Assembly (NCBI RefSeq): GCF_019753045.1
Contig: NZ_JAIELN010000012.1
Coordinates: 217,716 to 281,715 of the forward strand
Length of the DNA: 64,000 nucleotides
Source of the DNA: Hyphomicrobium sp.
GTDB lineage: Bacteria; Pseudomonadota; Alphaproteobacteria; Rhizobiales; Hyphomicrobiaceae
Direction of reading: 5' to 3'
Shown: positions 21,432-32,414 of the stretch, piece by piece
Layout: each line of letters begins with the position of its first letter
Numbering within the stretch: the first letter of the stretch is position 1
The notes under the pieces: model-generated
Seen by the model: the letters and a program-made list of their open reading frames with translations, nothing else
Databases searched by the model: none
Told to the model about the DNA's origin: nothing
Translations under genes and position numbers: made by a program

Positions 21432-22403
21432 ATGGCCGTCTATACCGAAGTCAGCGACGACGAACTTGCGCGTTTTATCGATGGATATGCGCTCGGCAGG
21501 CTGCTCTCATTCAAAGGTATCGCCGAAGGCGTCGAGAACACCAACTATCTGGTGCACACGACAGACGGAACCTTCATTCTTACGCTCTATGAAAAGCGCG
21601 TCGATCCTGCCGACTTGCCGTTCTTCCTCGGATTGATGGAACATCTTTCGGCGGCGGGCGTGACTTGTCCGCTGCCAGTGCGCGACAAGAGCGGCCGCAT
21701 TCTCAACGAGCTTGCGGGGCGGCAGGCAGCGCTCATTACTTTCCTTGAAGGCGTTTGGCCAAAGCGGCCCAAGGTCGTCCATGTCCAAGAGCTTGGGAAG
21801 GCGCTCGCGCAAATGCATATCGCGGGCGAAGGCTTTCCGTTGAAGCGAGCCAATGCGTTGGGTCTCGCCGGCTGGCGGCCGCTATTCGACAAGTTTTCGT
21901 CACGAACGGAAGAAATCTGCGACGGCCTTCACGATCTGATCGCGGACGAGCTTCGTTATCTCGAGCTCTCGTGGCCGAAGGATTTGCCGCAGGGAGTCAT
22001 CCACGCGGATCTCTTTCCGGATAACGTCTTCTTCGTCGAGGACGCGCTTTCCGGCATCATCGACTTCTACTTCGCGTGCAACGATGCCCTCGCCTACGAT
22101 ATTGCCGTGTGCCTCAATGCCTGGTGCTTCGACGCGAAATCGCAATACGAGCCGCAGAAGGGAGCCGCGCTTCTCGCCGGTTACGATAGCGTTCGCCCCT
22201 TGACCGATGCCGAGCGCGCGGCAATGCCGGTGCTTGCCCGCGGTGCGGCGATGCGCTTTCTGCTGACGCGCAGCTACGACTGGCTCAACACGCCGAAGGA
22301 TGCGCTGGTCGCTCGCAAAGATCCCGCTGACTATGTTCGGCGGCTCAAATTTCACCAATCCGTCGGCAGTATTGCCGACTACACGGCACAGCTCACTTCA
22401 TGA
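21432..22403 (+). CDS. thrB: Homoserine kinase (ThrB, APH-fold type)
   Basis: [85 protein letters not shown]. Confidence 0.93.
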   Translation: MAVYTEVSDDELARFIDGYALGRLLSFKGIAEGVENTNYLVHTTDGTFILTLYEKRVDPADLPFFLGLMEHLSAAGVTCPLPVRDKSGRILNELAGRQAALITFLEGVWPKRPKVVHVQELGKALAQMHIAGEGFPLKRANALGLAGWRPLFDKFSSRTEEICDGLHDLIADELRYLELSWPKDLPQGVIHADLFPDNVFFVEDALSGIIDFYFACNDALAYDIAVCLNAWCFDAKSQYEPQKGAALLAGYDSVRPLTDAERAAMPVLARGAAMRFLLTRSYDWLNTPKDALVARKDPADYVRRLKFHQSVGSIADYTAQLTS

Positions 22404-22885
22404 CCGACGAACGACCGAAAGTTCTGATCTATAGCGATGGTGCCTGCTCGGGAAATCCCGGGCCCGGCGGCTGGGGCGCGATACTGATTTCCGGCGAGCA
22501 CCGCAAGGAAATCAACGGCGGCGAGAAACTGACGACGAACAACCGCATGGAGCTCAAGGCGGCAATCTCCGCTCTCGAAGCGCTGAAGAAGAGGAGCGAG
22601 GTCGATCTCTTCACGGACAGCGTCTATGTCCGGAACGGCATCATGTCATGGATTCACGGCTGGAAGAAAAACGGCTGGCGGACCGCCGACAAGAAGCCGG
22701 TTAAAAACGCCGAACTCTGGCAAGAGCTCGACGCGCTCCGCAGCAAGCATCACGTGACGTGGCACTGGCTGAAGGGCCATGCCGGTCACCCGGAGAACGA
22801 GCGCGCCGATGAGCTAGCGCGCATCGCCATGGCGCCGTTCAAGTCCGGCGGCCGCGCTAGTCTGCCTGCCGGCAACTCAAAGTGA
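22400..22885 (+). CDS. rnhA: Ribonuclease HI
   Basis: [68 protein letters not shown]. Confidence 0.96.
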   Translation: MTDERPKVLIYSDGACSGNPGPGGWGAILISGEHRKEINGGEKLTTNNRMELKAAISALEALKKRSEVDLFTDSVYVRNGIMSWIHGWKKNGWRTADKKPVKNAELWQELDALRSKHHVTWHWLKGHAGHPENERADELARIAMAPFKSGGRASLPAGNSK

Positions 22886-23374
22886 GCGGTCGATCATCGA
22901 ACAGAGCGTCGCCGCGCTCGACTTCTCGGCGATGGGCGTGCTGTCCTCGACGTTCAAGACTTTGACAACGCCGTTGTCGACCAGCATCGCGTAGCGCTTC
23001 GACCTCAACCCGAGGCCGAAGTTCGATAGATCGATTTCCAATCCAACGGCCTTGGCGAAATCGCCGGAGCCGTCTGCCAGCATTTCGATCTTGCCGGTCG
23101 CGCCGGTGTCCTTCGCCCAGTTCGTCAGAACGAAAATGTCGTTCACGGCCGTACAGGCGATGGTGTCGATCCCCTTTGCCTTGAGTTCGTCGACGCGATC
23201 GACGAAGCCCGGCATATGGCTCTTGCTGCAGGTCGGCGTATAGGCGCCGGGGACGGCAAAGATCGCGACTTTCTTGCCGGAGAAGACATCGCTGATCGAC
23301 TTAGGCTCGGGTCCGTTAGCTCCCATCACTGTGAACTTGCCGTCCGGCAGATGATCTCCGACCTTGATCGCCAT
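22877..23374 (-). CDS. Peroxiredoxin (Prx5-like)
   Basis: [58 protein letters not shown]. Confidence 0.92.
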   Translation of the reverse strand: MAIKVGDHLPDGKFTVMGANGPEPKSISDVFSGKKVAIFAVPGAYTPTCSKSHMPGFVDRVDELKAKGIDTIACTAVNDIFVLTNWAKDTGATGKIEMLADGSGDFAKAVGLEIDLSNFGLGLRSKRYAMLVDNGVVKVLNVEDSTPIAEKSSAATLCSMIDRSL

Positions 23375-23453
23375 ATCGTCCCTCTGGGTTTGCGCGCCCC
23401 ATGTCGCTCCGTCGGCTCGTGGCAGGCGGTTTCTATGTAGCGACTGCAAACGG

Positions 23454-24344
23454 CTACTCAAGCGTAATCGTCGTCTCGGACTGACCCTTGCCGTCGATCA
23501 TCGTGACCGTCAGGGGCTTCCCTTTCAGATCCTTGATGTCGACGCCATCGGTCAGATCGACTTCGAATACGGCCTTGCCTGCATCGTCCTTTATCCGTTT
23601 CGGCAACGGCACATAAATGCCGCCTGGCCCTTCAACGAAAGCGTCGGCGGTTGGCGGAGCGGCCGTCTCGACGTCCAGAACGAGCTTCGGCTTGCCGGAG
23701 CTTTGATCGAGACGCCAAGCGGCGAGCGCCGGATCGATCCCAGGTCGCGGTTTCACGCCTGGAACCTCGGTGAGGACCTTCGACAGCTCGTCGGACGTTC
23801 CAACGTCGGGGGGAATGACAAGTTGCAGCTCGGCTTCTGCAGGAATGCAGATGTCTTTGCAGACCCCGTAAGAGACCTTGCCATGGAGCGTGACCGGTTT
23901 GCTCGCGTCTTTCGGCGTCACCAATACGGGAAAGAGGACGCCGCCGTTTTTGTATCCGACGACATCTCCCGCCTTGTCGTGCAGGCGATGCGGAGCCGGA
24001 TAAAGCACGGTCGCCGAGGCAAGGTTGTCGGATCCCTGCCAGTCGAAATCGGGTGGTACGCCGCCCGCGTCACCCGGCGACTTCCAATATGTTTTCCAAC
24101 CGTCCGGCATCGCCACATCGACGCCCGCGTAGAGTCCGGGCTCTTGCCCCCTCGTCGCGCGTCCGGCCACGAGCCGCGCCTTGTTGTTGAACCCTTCATG
24201 CCAATCGGAGGCGACGGGGCCTGGATCGCTCCACGCTGCGACGGTGCTGAGAACAAAAAACGCTATAGCCAATCTGATCACAACATTTCGCCTTTCGATG
24301 ATTGGTTTCACGATCGCGCCTTCAGAGGCGTTCCCGGGCCGCAT
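23454..24344 (-). CDS. Secreted DsbD alpha-like (thiol:disulfide interchange N-terminal) domain protein
   Basis: Signal peptide; GLYAGVDVAMPDGWKTYWKSPGDAGGVPPDFDWQGS...YGVCKDICIPAEAELQL. Confidence 0.8.
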   Translation of the reverse strand: MRPGNASEGAIVKPIIERRNVVIRLAIAFFVLSTVAAWSDPGPVASDWHEGFNNKARLVAGRATRGQEPGLYAGVDVAMPDGWKTYWKSPGDAGGVPPDFDWQGSDNLASATVLYPAPHRLHDKAGDVVGYKNGGVLFPVLVTPKDASKPVTLHGKVSYGVCKDICIPAEAELQLVIPPDVGTSDELSKVLTEVPGVKPRPGIDPALAAWRLDQSSGKPKLVLDVETAAPPTADAFVEGPGGIYVPLPKRIKDDAGKAVFEVDLTDGVDIKDLKGKPLTVTMIDGKGQSETTITLE

Positions 24345-24454
24345 AAGTTTTCTCTCGAATTATACGCTGGGGCGAAGCTTGGCGTTAGAGAGGCGTCTTT
24401 ATTGCATTCTTGGGCATCTTCACGTCGGCGTACTATGGGGTTAGTCTCACCCAT

Positions 24455-25072
24455 ATGAAAGCAAGCCGACAGACGGGCCAGACAGGCGGGCCAGACATAA
24501 AGCTCGAAGGGCAGCTCCTCATCGCCATGCCCGCGATGACTGACCGGAGATTCCAGCGCTCGGTCATCTACATGTGCGCCCATTCGCCGGAAGGGGCCAT
24601 GGGCCTCATCATCAATCAGCGCGCTAACCACATCACCGCGCCGGATCTCCTGGAACGGCTGGGCATATCGTCCCGCAATCCCGATGATGAGATCACGAGC
24701 GAGGTGCTGTCGCTTTCCATTCAAGTCGGAGGCCCCGTCGAGACGGGTCGCGGGTTCGTGCTGCATAGCTCCGACTATTTTTCCGAGGATTCGACGCTCG
24801 CGATCGAGCAGGGCGTTTGTTTGACGGCGACGATCGACATTTTAAAGGCCATCGCGCAAGGCCGCGGTCCCGCCCGGGCGCTGCTGGCGCTCGGTTACGC
24901 CGGCTGGTCGCCGGGGCAGCTCGAAATCGAGATGCAAGCCAACGGTTGGCTGCATTGCCCGGCCGATCCGGAACTGATCTTCGACGAGGATCTCGAAAAC
25001 AAATATTCCCGGGCGCTGGCAAAAATGGGAATCGATCTGTCGCACCTCGTCAGCGACGCCGGACACGCCTAG
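24455..25072 (+). CDS. YqgE/AlgH family protein
   Basis: [64 protein letters not shown]. Confidence 0.92.
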   Translation: MKASRQTGQTGGPDIKLEGQLLIAMPAMTDRRFQRSVIYMCAHSPEGAMGLIINQRANHITAPDLLERLGISSRNPDDEITSEVLSLSIQVGGPVETGRGFVLHSSDYFSEDSTLAIEQGVCLTATIDILKAIAQGRGPARALLALGYAGWSPGQLEIEMQANGWLHCPADPELIFDEDLENKYSRALAKMGIDLSHLVSDAGHA

Positions 25073-25105
25073 GGTCCCTGATTTCCCCTATCCCGTTGCC
25101 TTAAT

Positions 25106-28100
25106 TCAGGCTCCCGAGCTCACCTTGGGGGCTGCCTTCTGCTCGCTCGTCGTCGCGTCGGGCGTAGCCGGGCCGCCGCTTGTTCGTCCCGTCGGCAGAG
25201 GCGTACCGGCTAGTCTTGCCAGGCTGGCTGCGATCGAGGGCGGCAGCGTCGAGAAATCCGGCTGTGTCGACGGCTGAGACGGGAAGCCGGCGCCATTGGA
25301 CGGCAGGGGCGGCGGGGCGCCCGGCGGCGGTACAATGGTCGGCGTATCGCTTCTCAGCGACGCCGGCACGATCGACGGAGCGGCCAAAGGCGAGGTTGGA
25401 AGCGGGGGCATAGCCGCCGGGGCCGGTGGCGGCGCGGCGCTGGCTCGGGCCAACGCGTCCGCCAGCGGAGAGACGATATTCGGCTGGGCCTTTTCGGGGG
25501 CCCGATCCTTCGGAGGCTGCATGATTGAAGGCAGCGGACTTCCGTTTTGCAGACTTGGTTGCAACCCCGGCTGCGAATTTGGCTTCTGCAGGCCTGCTGG
25601 CGGCGGCGCGAGATGTGGCGCCACGTTGTGAGGCGGTGGGACCGCGTCAGCTCCCTTCGCTGCAAGAGGCCGTGATTGTGCCGGAGGCTGTTGCTTCGGC
25701 TGAGCCGACTGCGGGAACGGCGCCGGCATCGAGATCGGTGGGGCGACAGGCGCGTCGTTTGTCCGCTGGCGGTTATCGGAACGCCCATTCGCTGCGCCGT
25801 TCAGTGCACCGTTGAGTGCGCCATTCAAAGGGGGTGCGATCGCGGCAGCGCCGTTCATGCGCGCCTTGGCGTTTACGGGTGCCGGGGCTGGTGTCGGTGC
25901 CGCTTTCTGACGTTGGCGCACGACGGACCCTGATGGCAGGGCTGCTTGCTTTGCGGCCGCAGCAATCCGGGCCGGGTCGACCGGCTTCTCTTCGGGCGAT
26001 GGTGTTTTGGCCGGAGGGGCAAGCGCGCGTGCCGGCTTTTTCGCAATCTCCTTGCTTGGACTTTTCGGCTTCGGCCGGAAGAAGCCGCGCGGCTGCAGCT
26101 TACGCTCGGAACGCCGGACCATCTTCAAGAGCTGGGAAACGGCGCGATCGGGGATCGGCTCTCCGAAATGGTAGCCCTGCGCGTATTCGCAGCCGATCGA
26201 GCGCAAGAAGCTGGCTTCGTCGGCGCGTTCGACGCCTTCGGCCGCAATCGTCTTCGTGAGTTCGTGAGCAAGCGCAACCATCGAGCGCACGATCGCCGCG
26301 CCGTCGCCCGTGCCGCTACCGCGGACAAGTTCGCCGTTGATCTTGATCGTGTCGAACGGGAAACGATGGAGATAAGCGAGCGAAGAAAAGCCCGTGCCGA
26401 AGTCGTCAAGCGTCAGCTCGACGCCCGAACCGCGCAACAGCTTCAGAACCTCTACTGCCTGCTCCGGATTATCCATGAGCAGGCTCTCGGCAATCTCCAG
26501 CCTCATTGTACCGACGGGCGCGATGTTGCGGCCGAGGATTTGTCGGATTTCCTGCACCGACTCGGGCCGGAAAAGCTGGCGTCCCGAAACATTCACGGTG
26601 ACGAACAGCGGGCGCTCGGAACGCGGCAGCTCCAACACCCAGCGCGCCACGTCCTTTGCCGCTCGCAGCAGGAGATGAGAATTGAGCTTAATGAGAAGCT
26701 CGGTATCGTCAGTGTCGGAAATGACCGCGAGCGGGTTCACGAGACCGAGCTTCGGATGGTCCCAGCGCAACTGGGCTTCAAAGCCTGCGAGCTCTTTGGT
26801 CGGAAGATAGACGATCGGCTGATAGAGGACCTTGAGCTGGCCCTTTTCGATCGACCGCGCGAGATCGGCCTCGACCTCGGCATTGATATTGCGGTCGCGG
26901 CGCATTCCAGGTTCGAAGGTCTCGATACGGTCGGTGCCGCCTTGCTTCGCGCGGTACATCGCAAGCTGGGCATCATTCAGCAGATCGCCGTCTGCGCCCT
27001 GCGTTCCGTCCCAAAGTGCAATGCCAATCGAACCGGTCAGCACGACTTCCTGATTTGCGAGCGCTATCGGTGCGCGAAGCGAGCGGCGCACGCGTTCGGC
27101 AAGCGCCGGAAGGTTCCGCGCTTCGCGCTCGCCAGTGAACAACATAGCGAACTGATCGCCGCCGACGCGCGCGACGGTGTCCTGCGGTCCGCAATGACGT
27201 TGGAGACGGCTGGCAACTGTCAACAGCAGGCTATCGCCGCGGACGAGGCCGAGGGACGCGTTCGCACTCTTGAACTTGTCGATGTCGATGTAGATAACCG
27301 CGGGCTTCACGGTGTTGTCGGTCTTGGCGCGGATCATGACCGTCTTGAGACGATCGAGAAACAGCTCGCGGTTTGGAAGGCCCGTCAGGCTGCAATGGAC
27401 GGCATCGTGCAGGAGTCTCTCATAGGCCCGCTTGGTATCGGACACGTCCCGCAGGAGGCCGACGCAGCGTAGCGTCCGGCCATCGGAGTTCGGCACGCTC
27501 GCCGCCTCGAGTTCAAACCAGCGCCAGCTGTTGTCCGCGTGGCGCAGGCGGAAATCGCTTTTGATCCTTATCCCGGAGCGTTCCTGAGCCGACATCAACG
27601 TGACGCGGAAGCGCTCCTTGTCGGTCGGGTGCACGTGCTTCAGGAACTCGTCGACCTTGGTCGATAGCTCGCCGGGCATTAACGAGAGCGCGACCTCGAC
27701 TTCCGGTCCGACCTTGATCTCGTCGCGGCGAATGTTCCATTCCCAAACGGTCGATCCGGATGCTGCAAGCGCCAGCGATCTTCCTGTCAGTTCCGTCGGC
27801 GCGCCCGCGTAAGACATATCGGAGGAGCGGAACGCGAACTGCGTTACCGTGAAGCCCATCAGAATGACGACGAGGACGAGGCCGGCGACGAGGCTCGCGA
27901 CTACGACGTCGCCCGACATGCGGCCGCTGAGCGTCATTCCCGTCGCAAAAATCCAGACGAGGAAGAGCAGCCATGTCGGCACGAGCGAGAGCGCGCGATC
28001 CTGTCCTTTCGCCGCCAGGAAAATGGTGAAGAGGCCGCCGACGCCGCCAATCGCAAGGAACGAAAGACGCGCAAACGTTGCAGCGAGACGAGGATCGATG

Positions 28101-29086
28101 ACGGCGACGGCAATGAGCGTCAGCTGCGCCACCATCCAGACGCCGATCATCATCCGGACCAGGCCGTGCCATAACGCGAGGCGCAGAAATGTCGTGAGGA
28201 AGATGACGAAACTCGACGCCATCGCGGCTTCGCCCGCCGCTCGGTAGACGGCGTTATCCTCGGGCCGCAAGTTGAACAGCTTATGGAAGAAGCCGAAATC
28301 AACGCAGAGATAGGTGAGCACCGTCCAGGCGACGAGCGCCGCAGCGGGGAAGATCAGTTTATGGTTGGCTGCGAAAATCGCCGTCAGGAAGATCGCGAGC
28401 AGGCCGGTCAGGCCGAGCATCGCACCGTTGAATAGCTGACGGTCGCGGCTCTTGATTTCGTAATCGATCGGTTGCCAGAGATACATGCGCGCGTAGCGCT
28501 CGCCGGCAAGCTCGGCGACGTAGGTGATCGTCTGACCCGGCTCGAGCGTGATGCGGAACACGTCGGCCTTATCGCTCTTGATGCGCTCGGGCACGAAGCC
28601 GACCGAGGGCGTGACGCTTTCGATGCGGCGTGCATCGAGATCGGGCCAGACCGTTCCCGAGCCGACGATCGTGTAGCGGTCGGCGGTCAGCAGCCGTTCG
28701 AGGGATTTGTCGGTTTTGTTGGTGAGCGCGAACACCATCCAGTTCGGGCTGGTGCCCGGCACGGAGGCTCGCACCGTCATGCGGCCTGTAACGCCGTCAG
28801 CGCCCGGGGCGGTTTCGACCTGGAGACTGTCGCCGCGGCCTTCGTAGGCTTCGCCGAGCGTCGTGATCTCGAGGCGATCCTGATCGCCTTGCACGGGAAT
28901 AGGGGTCAGGGCTTCGGCTCGTCCCGCGAGCGCCATGAGGCACAACGCCAGAACGCCCAGCATGGACAGCCAGGATTTGCCGTATCTCCCCCAGTCCATC
29001 CCCCCAGCTCCCATCAGCGCCCCCGCTCCGTTCCGCCGGGGACCGGCCCAACGGCAAGACGCGCGTACAGCAAGTGATCTTCCCAC
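25106..29086 (-). CDS. Membrane-anchored GGDEF/EAL protein (7TM sensor-like, PAS, degenerate GGDEF, EAL, long Pro/Ala-rich tail)
   Basis: N-terminal multi-TM; PAS-like SLALAASGSTVWEWNIRRDEI; GGDEF region RVGGDQFAMLF; EAL region GFEAQLRWDHPKLG, LEIAESLLM, LDDFGTGFSSLAYL, AEGVERADEASFLRSIGCEYAQGYHFGEP; last ~300 aa Pro/Ala-rich. True start likely MDWGRYGKSW (~28999). Confidence 0.9.
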   Translation of the reverse strand: MGRSLAVRASCRWAGPRRNGAGALMGAGGMDWGRYGKSWLSMLGVLALCLMALAGRAEALTPIPVQGDQDRLEITTLGEAYEGRGDSLQVETAPGADGVTGRMTVRASVPGTSPNWMVFALTNKTDKSLERLLTADRYTIVGSGTVWPDLDARRIESVTPSVGFVPERIKSDKADVFRITLEPGQTITYVAELAGERYARMYLWQPIDYEIKSRDRQLFNGAMLGLTGLLAIFLTAIFAANHKLIFPAAALVAWTVLTYLCVDFGFFHKLFNLRPEDNAVYRAAGEAAMASSFVIFLTTFLRLALWHGLVRMMIGVWMVAQLTLIAVAVIDPRLAATFARLSFLAIGGVGGLFTIFLAAKGQDRALSLVPTWLLFLVWIFATGMTLSGRMSGDVVVASLVAGLVLVVILMGFTVTQFAFRSSDMSYAGAPTELTGRSLALAASGSTVWEWNIRRDEIKVGPEVEVALSLMPGELSTKVDEFLKHVHPTDKERFRVTLMSAQERSGIRIKSDFRLRHADNSWRWFELEAASVPNSDGRTLRCVGLLRDVSDTKRAYERLLHDAVHCSLTGLPNRELFLDRLKTVMIRAKTDNTVKPAVIYIDIDKFKSANASLGLVRGDSLLLTVASRLQRHCGPQDTVARVGGDQFAMLFTGEREARNLPALAERVRRSLRAPIALANQEVVLTGSIGIALWDGTQGADGDLLNDAQLAMYRAKQGGTDRIETFEPGMRRDRNINAEVEADLARSIEKGQLKVLYQPIVYLPTKELAGFEAQLRWDHPKLGLVNPLAVISDTDDTELLIKLNSHLLLRAAKDVARWVLELPRSERPLFVTVNVSGRQLFRPESVQEIRQILGRNIAPVGTMRLEIAESLLMDNPEQAVEVLKLLRGSGVELTLDDFGTGFSSLAYLHRFPFDTIKINGELVRGSGTGDGAAIVRSMVALAHELTKTIAAEGVERADEASFLRSIGCEYAQGYHFGEPIPDRAVSQLLKMVRRSERKLQPRGFFRPKPKSPSKEIAKKPARALAPPAKTPSPEEKPVDPARIAAAAKQAALPSGSVVRQRQKAAPTPAPAPVNAKARMNGAAAIAPPLNGALNGALNGAANGRSDNRQRTNDAPVAPPISMPAPFPQSAQPKQQPPAQSRPLAAKGADAVPPPHNVAPHLAPPPAGLQKPNSQPGLQPSLQNGSPLPSIMQPPKDRAPEKAQPNIVSPLADALARASAAPPPAPAAMPPLPTSPLAAPSIVPASLRSDTPTIVPPPGAPPPLPSNGAGFPSQPSTQPDFSTLPPSIAASLARLAGTPLPTGRTSGGPATPDATTSEQKAAPKVSSGA

Positions 29087-29622
29087 CGGCCATTGATCTT
29101 GAGGTAGGCGCGCGCGAGCCCTTCCCGCTGGAAGCCGGCAAATTCGAGAACACGCATGGACGCATAATTCGTCAACATGATCGCCGCTTCGATGCGATGC
29201 AGCCGCAGAACATTGAAGGCCATCGGCAGGATCATGCTGACGGCTTCGCGCATGTGGCCACGGCCTGCGTAGTTCACGCCCATCCAGTAGCCGAGCGACG
29301 CCGTTTGCGCGGATCCGCGCCGGACATTCGAGAGCGTTACGCCGCCGATCAGGGCGCCCGTCGCATTTTCAAAAATGAAATAGGGATACGAGATGTCGTT
29401 GTGCACGTCCTTCGCGTAGGCGCGCAGCCGACGGCGAAACATGGTGCGTGAAAGATCATCCTGCGCCCACGTCGGCTCCCAAGGCGTGAGGTGGGCTCGG
29501 CTGGCTTCCCGGAGGTCGGACCATTCGGCGTAATCCGACGCCACCGGTTGACGCAGCGTCAGCGCGGGGCCCTGTACGGTCTCGAAATCTTCATCAGGGC
29601 GGATGGAGCGAAGAAATGCCAC
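29014..29622 (-). CDS. GNAT N-acetyltransferase (RimJ/RimL-like)
   Basis: LTLRQPVASDYAEWSDLREASRAHLTPWEPTW; ATGALIGGVTLSNVRRGSAQTASLGYWMGVNYAGRGHMREAV. Confidence 0.9.
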   Translation of the reverse strand: MAFLRSIRPDEDFETVQGPALTLRQPVASDYAEWSDLREASRAHLTPWEPTWAQDDLSRTMFRRRLRAYAKDVHNDISYPYFIFENATGALIGGVTLSNVRRGSAQTASLGYWMGVNYAGRGHMREAVSMILPMAFNVLRLHRIEAAIMLTNYASMRVLEFAGFQREGLARAYLKINGRWEDHLLYARLAVGPVPGGTERGR

Positions 29623-29628
29623 GCTGTC

Positions 29629-30930
29629 TCACCTCGTTCCGTCGGCAGCAGCCATCCGCGTTTCGCGTGGCGTGAACCTTCCAGCAATGCGCGAGGCTTG
29701 GCCGTTGGACTTTCGGCCTGAACCGATCACCGCGACGGACGGCGCTTCTTCTGTCAACGTTTGCGCGAACGTCTTGATGCGCTCGTGATCGACGGCATCG
29801 ACCTCGCGGATCAGCTCGGGAACGGGAATGAGGCGGCCCTGCGAAAGCAACTGCCGCGCCATCTGCTCGGCGTTGACGGCTGAACTCTCGAGAGCCATCA
29901 GCAAGCCCGCCTTGAGCTGCGCCTTGGAACGCTGAAGCTCGGCGTCCGTCGGGCCGGTCTCGGCGATCTCGGTCAGCTGTTGGACGACGACATCGGCGAG
30001 TTCGCCGACCATCTCCGGTCCAGTCGCTGCGTGCACGGACAGCATTCCGGTATCCCTCAGTCCCCAAATCGACGAGTCGATCGAGTAGCAAAGGCCTCGA
30101 TCCTCGCGAATCTCCTGAAACAACCGCGACGACATCCCACCGCCGAACAACCCTGAGAACACCTGCGCCGTATAGAACGCCGGGTCCAGATACGAGGGTG
30201 ACGGCAACCCGATCAAAACATGGCTCTGCTCGAACGGTTTACTCGACGCCGCAAAGCCACCCCGGTATTGCGCGGCCGAGTCGAGCCCCCGTGTCCTCTG
30301 AGTGAGCCCGCCGAATAGGGCCTCAACGTGGCGGACGATGTCTTTGTGCTGGACGGCGCCGGCAGCAGAAACCACAATCGTGTCAGGGATATAGTGCTCA
30401 TCCAGATAGGATCTGAGATCGGCCGCGGTAAATCGGCCGACGCTCGCCTTGGTGCCGAGTATGGGCCTCCCGATCGATTGGCCCGGAAATGCAACGCCCT
30501 GCATCAGGTCGAAGGCGATGTCGTCGGGGTTATCGTCGGACGCAGCAATTTCCTGCTGGATGACGACGCGTTCGCGGTCGAGGTCGTCAGTTGCGAATTT
30601 CGAATTCAGCAGAATATCGGCGATGAGCTCCAGCGCGACGGGCTCGTCGCCCTTCAGGACGCGCGCAAAATAGGCGGTCGTATCGAGGCCGGTCGATGCG
30701 TTCAGGTCGCCACCGACGCTTTCGATTTCATCGGCGATCTGGCGGGCGGAGCGGGTTTTCGTTCCCTTGAACGCCATGTGCTCGAGGAAATGCGCGAGCC
30801 CGTGCTGGTCTTCGCGCTCGTGGCGCGCGCCGACCGCGACCCAGACGCCCAGCGAGACCGTTTCGAGAGACGGCATCCGGTGCGTGACGATGCGAAGTCC
30901 GTTCGGCAGCGTGGTGAGTCCGGTCGCCAT
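29629..30930 (-). CDS. M16 family zinc peptidase (processing-peptidase-like)
   Basis: GLAHFLEHMAFKGTKTRSARQIADEIESVGGDLNASTGLDTTAYF (HxxEH); LFGGGMSSRLFQEIREDRGLCYSIDS. Confidence 0.95.
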   Translation of the reverse strand: MATGLTTLPNGLRIVTHRMPSLETVSLGVWVAVGARHEREDQHGLAHFLEHMAFKGTKTRSARQIADEIESVGGDLNASTGLDTTAYFARVLKGDEPVALELIADILLNSKFATDDLDRERVVIQQEIAASDDNPDDIAFDLMQGVAFPGQSIGRPILGTKASVGRFTAADLRSYLDEHYIPDTIVVSAAGAVQHKDIVRHVEALFGGLTQRTRGLDSAAQYRGGFAASSKPFEQSHVLIGLPSPSYLDPAFYTAQVFSGLFGGGMSSRLFQEIREDRGLCYSIDSSIWGLRDTGMLSVHAATGPEMVGELADVVVQQLTEIAETGPTDAELQRSKAQLKAGLLMALESSAVNAEQMARQLLSQGRLIPVPELIREVDAVDHERIKTFAQTLTEEAPSVAVIGSGRKSNGQASRIAGRFTPRETRMAAADGTR

Positions 30931-30932
30931 CG

Positions 30933-32327
30933 CTATACCCCCGACGCGACGCGGCTGTGGTGCAGTACGAACTCTTGGATTGCACTCAAGCTGTTCGGCA
31001 AAACTTCGAACCGTTCGTCGTCGGTCATAAGGTGCTCAAACCCTTGAGGCAGTGCAGGTCGCTTGCCTGTGATCGCCTCGATGGCATCGGGGAATTTCGC
31101 GGGGTGGGCGGTCGCGAGAACAACCGTTTCACCGGCAGGCGCTTGTTCGGCCGCGAAGAGCGCGCACGCCGTGTGCGGGTCAACGACGTAACCGGTTTTC
31201 GTTGCGGTCGCGCGAATGGTGGCCGCCACATCGGTCTCGGACGCCGCCGTGGCGGCGAAGTCAGCCTTGAGCGCCGGCCAGAGGGCGCCGAGTTCAAAGC
31301 GCCGATTGGCTGCCAGCGAGCCCATCATGCTGCGGACGAGAGCCGCGTCGCGTCCCGAGGCCTCGAAGAGGTAGCGCTCGAAGTTCGAAGAGACCTGAAT
31401 GTCCATCGACGGCGACGTCGTCGGAACGACGCCTTTCATCGCGTAAACACCGGTTTCCACTGCGCGCGGAAGGATATCGTTTTCGTTCGATGCGATGATG
31501 AGCTTGTCGATGGGCAAGCCCATGCGCTTTGCAACGTAACCTGCAAAGATATCACCGAAATTTCCGGTCGGGACGGAGAATGACAGCGGGCCCTGCAGAC
31601 CGGTCAAACGCGACGCCGCGTAGAAGTAGTACGTCACCTGCGCGACGATGCGCGCCCAGTTGATGGAGTTGACGCCGGACAGCTCGACCCGGTCGCGGAA
31701 TGCATGGTCGTTGAACATGCCTTTAACGAGCGCCTGGCAGTCGTCGAAGCTGCCGCGAACGGCGACGGCGTGAACGTTCTTTTCCTTCGGCGTCGTCATC
31801 ATGCGCCGCTGCACATCGGAGACGCGGCCCTCGGGAAAGAGGATCACGACGTCGACGCGCGTTGAGGACCTGAACGCCTCGATCGCGGCGCCGCCCGTGT
31901 CGCCAGACGTCGCGCCGACAATCGTCGCCCGCGCGTTGCGCTTGGTCAGAACGTGATCCATCAGCCGCGCAAGCAGCTGCATCGCGACGTCCTTGAACGC
32001 CAGCGTCGGACCGTGAAAGAGTTCGAGGATCGTCTGTCCGGGCCGCAACGGGTGGATCGGCGTAACCTCGGCGCTGTTGAACGTTGCGTAGGCTTCCTCC
32101 GCCATGCGGGCGAGATCAGCGCGCGTTATGTCATCTCCCACGAACGGGTGAATGACGTCGACGGCGATTGCCGCGAATGACTTTTTCGGGAATGACGCGA
32201 TCGTGGCGGGTGCGAGGGTGGGCCAGCTCTCAGGAACGTAGAGACCGCCGTCCCGCGCAAGACCAGCGAGGAGAATGTCCTCGAAACCAAGTTTTTCGAC
32301 TTCCCCGCGCGTTGAGATGTATTTCAA
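30933..32327 (-). CDS. thrC: Threonine synthase
   Basis: MKYISTRGEVEKLGFEDILLAGLARDGGLYVPESWP; FHGPTLAFKDVAMQLLARLMDHVL; IVGATSGDTGGAAIEAF. Confidence 0.96.
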   Translation of the reverse strand: MKYISTRGEVEKLGFEDILLAGLARDGGLYVPESWPTLAPATIASFPKKSFAAIAVDVIHPFVGDDITRADLARMAEEAYATFNSAEVTPIHPLRPGQTILELFHGPTLAFKDVAMQLLARLMDHVLTKRNARATIVGATSGDTGGAAIEAFRSSTRVDVVILFPEGRVSDVQRRMMTTPKEKNVHAVAVRGSFDDCQALVKGMFNDHAFRDRVELSGVNSINWARIVAQVTYYFYAASRLTGLQGPLSFSVPTGNFGDIFAGYVAKRMGLPIDKLIIASNENDILPRAVETGVYAMKGVVPTTSPSMDIQVSSNFERYLFEASGRDAALVRSMMGSLAANRRFELGALWPALKADFAATAASETDVAATIRATATKTGYVVDPHTACALFAAEQAPAGETVVLATAHPAKFPDAIEAITGKRPALPQGFEHLMTDDERFEVLPNSLSAIQEFVLHHSRVASGV

Positions 32328-32414
32328 ATCTGCTCTCTTTGCCTAATTCTACCGGGCGAGCCTAGTTCGACGGGCGTAAGCGAACAACCGAGCCCTGGTC
32401 CGCGCCGACGCGAA

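Noticed and set aside
25946-27472. 508-aa + strand ORF
   Set aside because: Antisense to the GGDEF/EAL gene.
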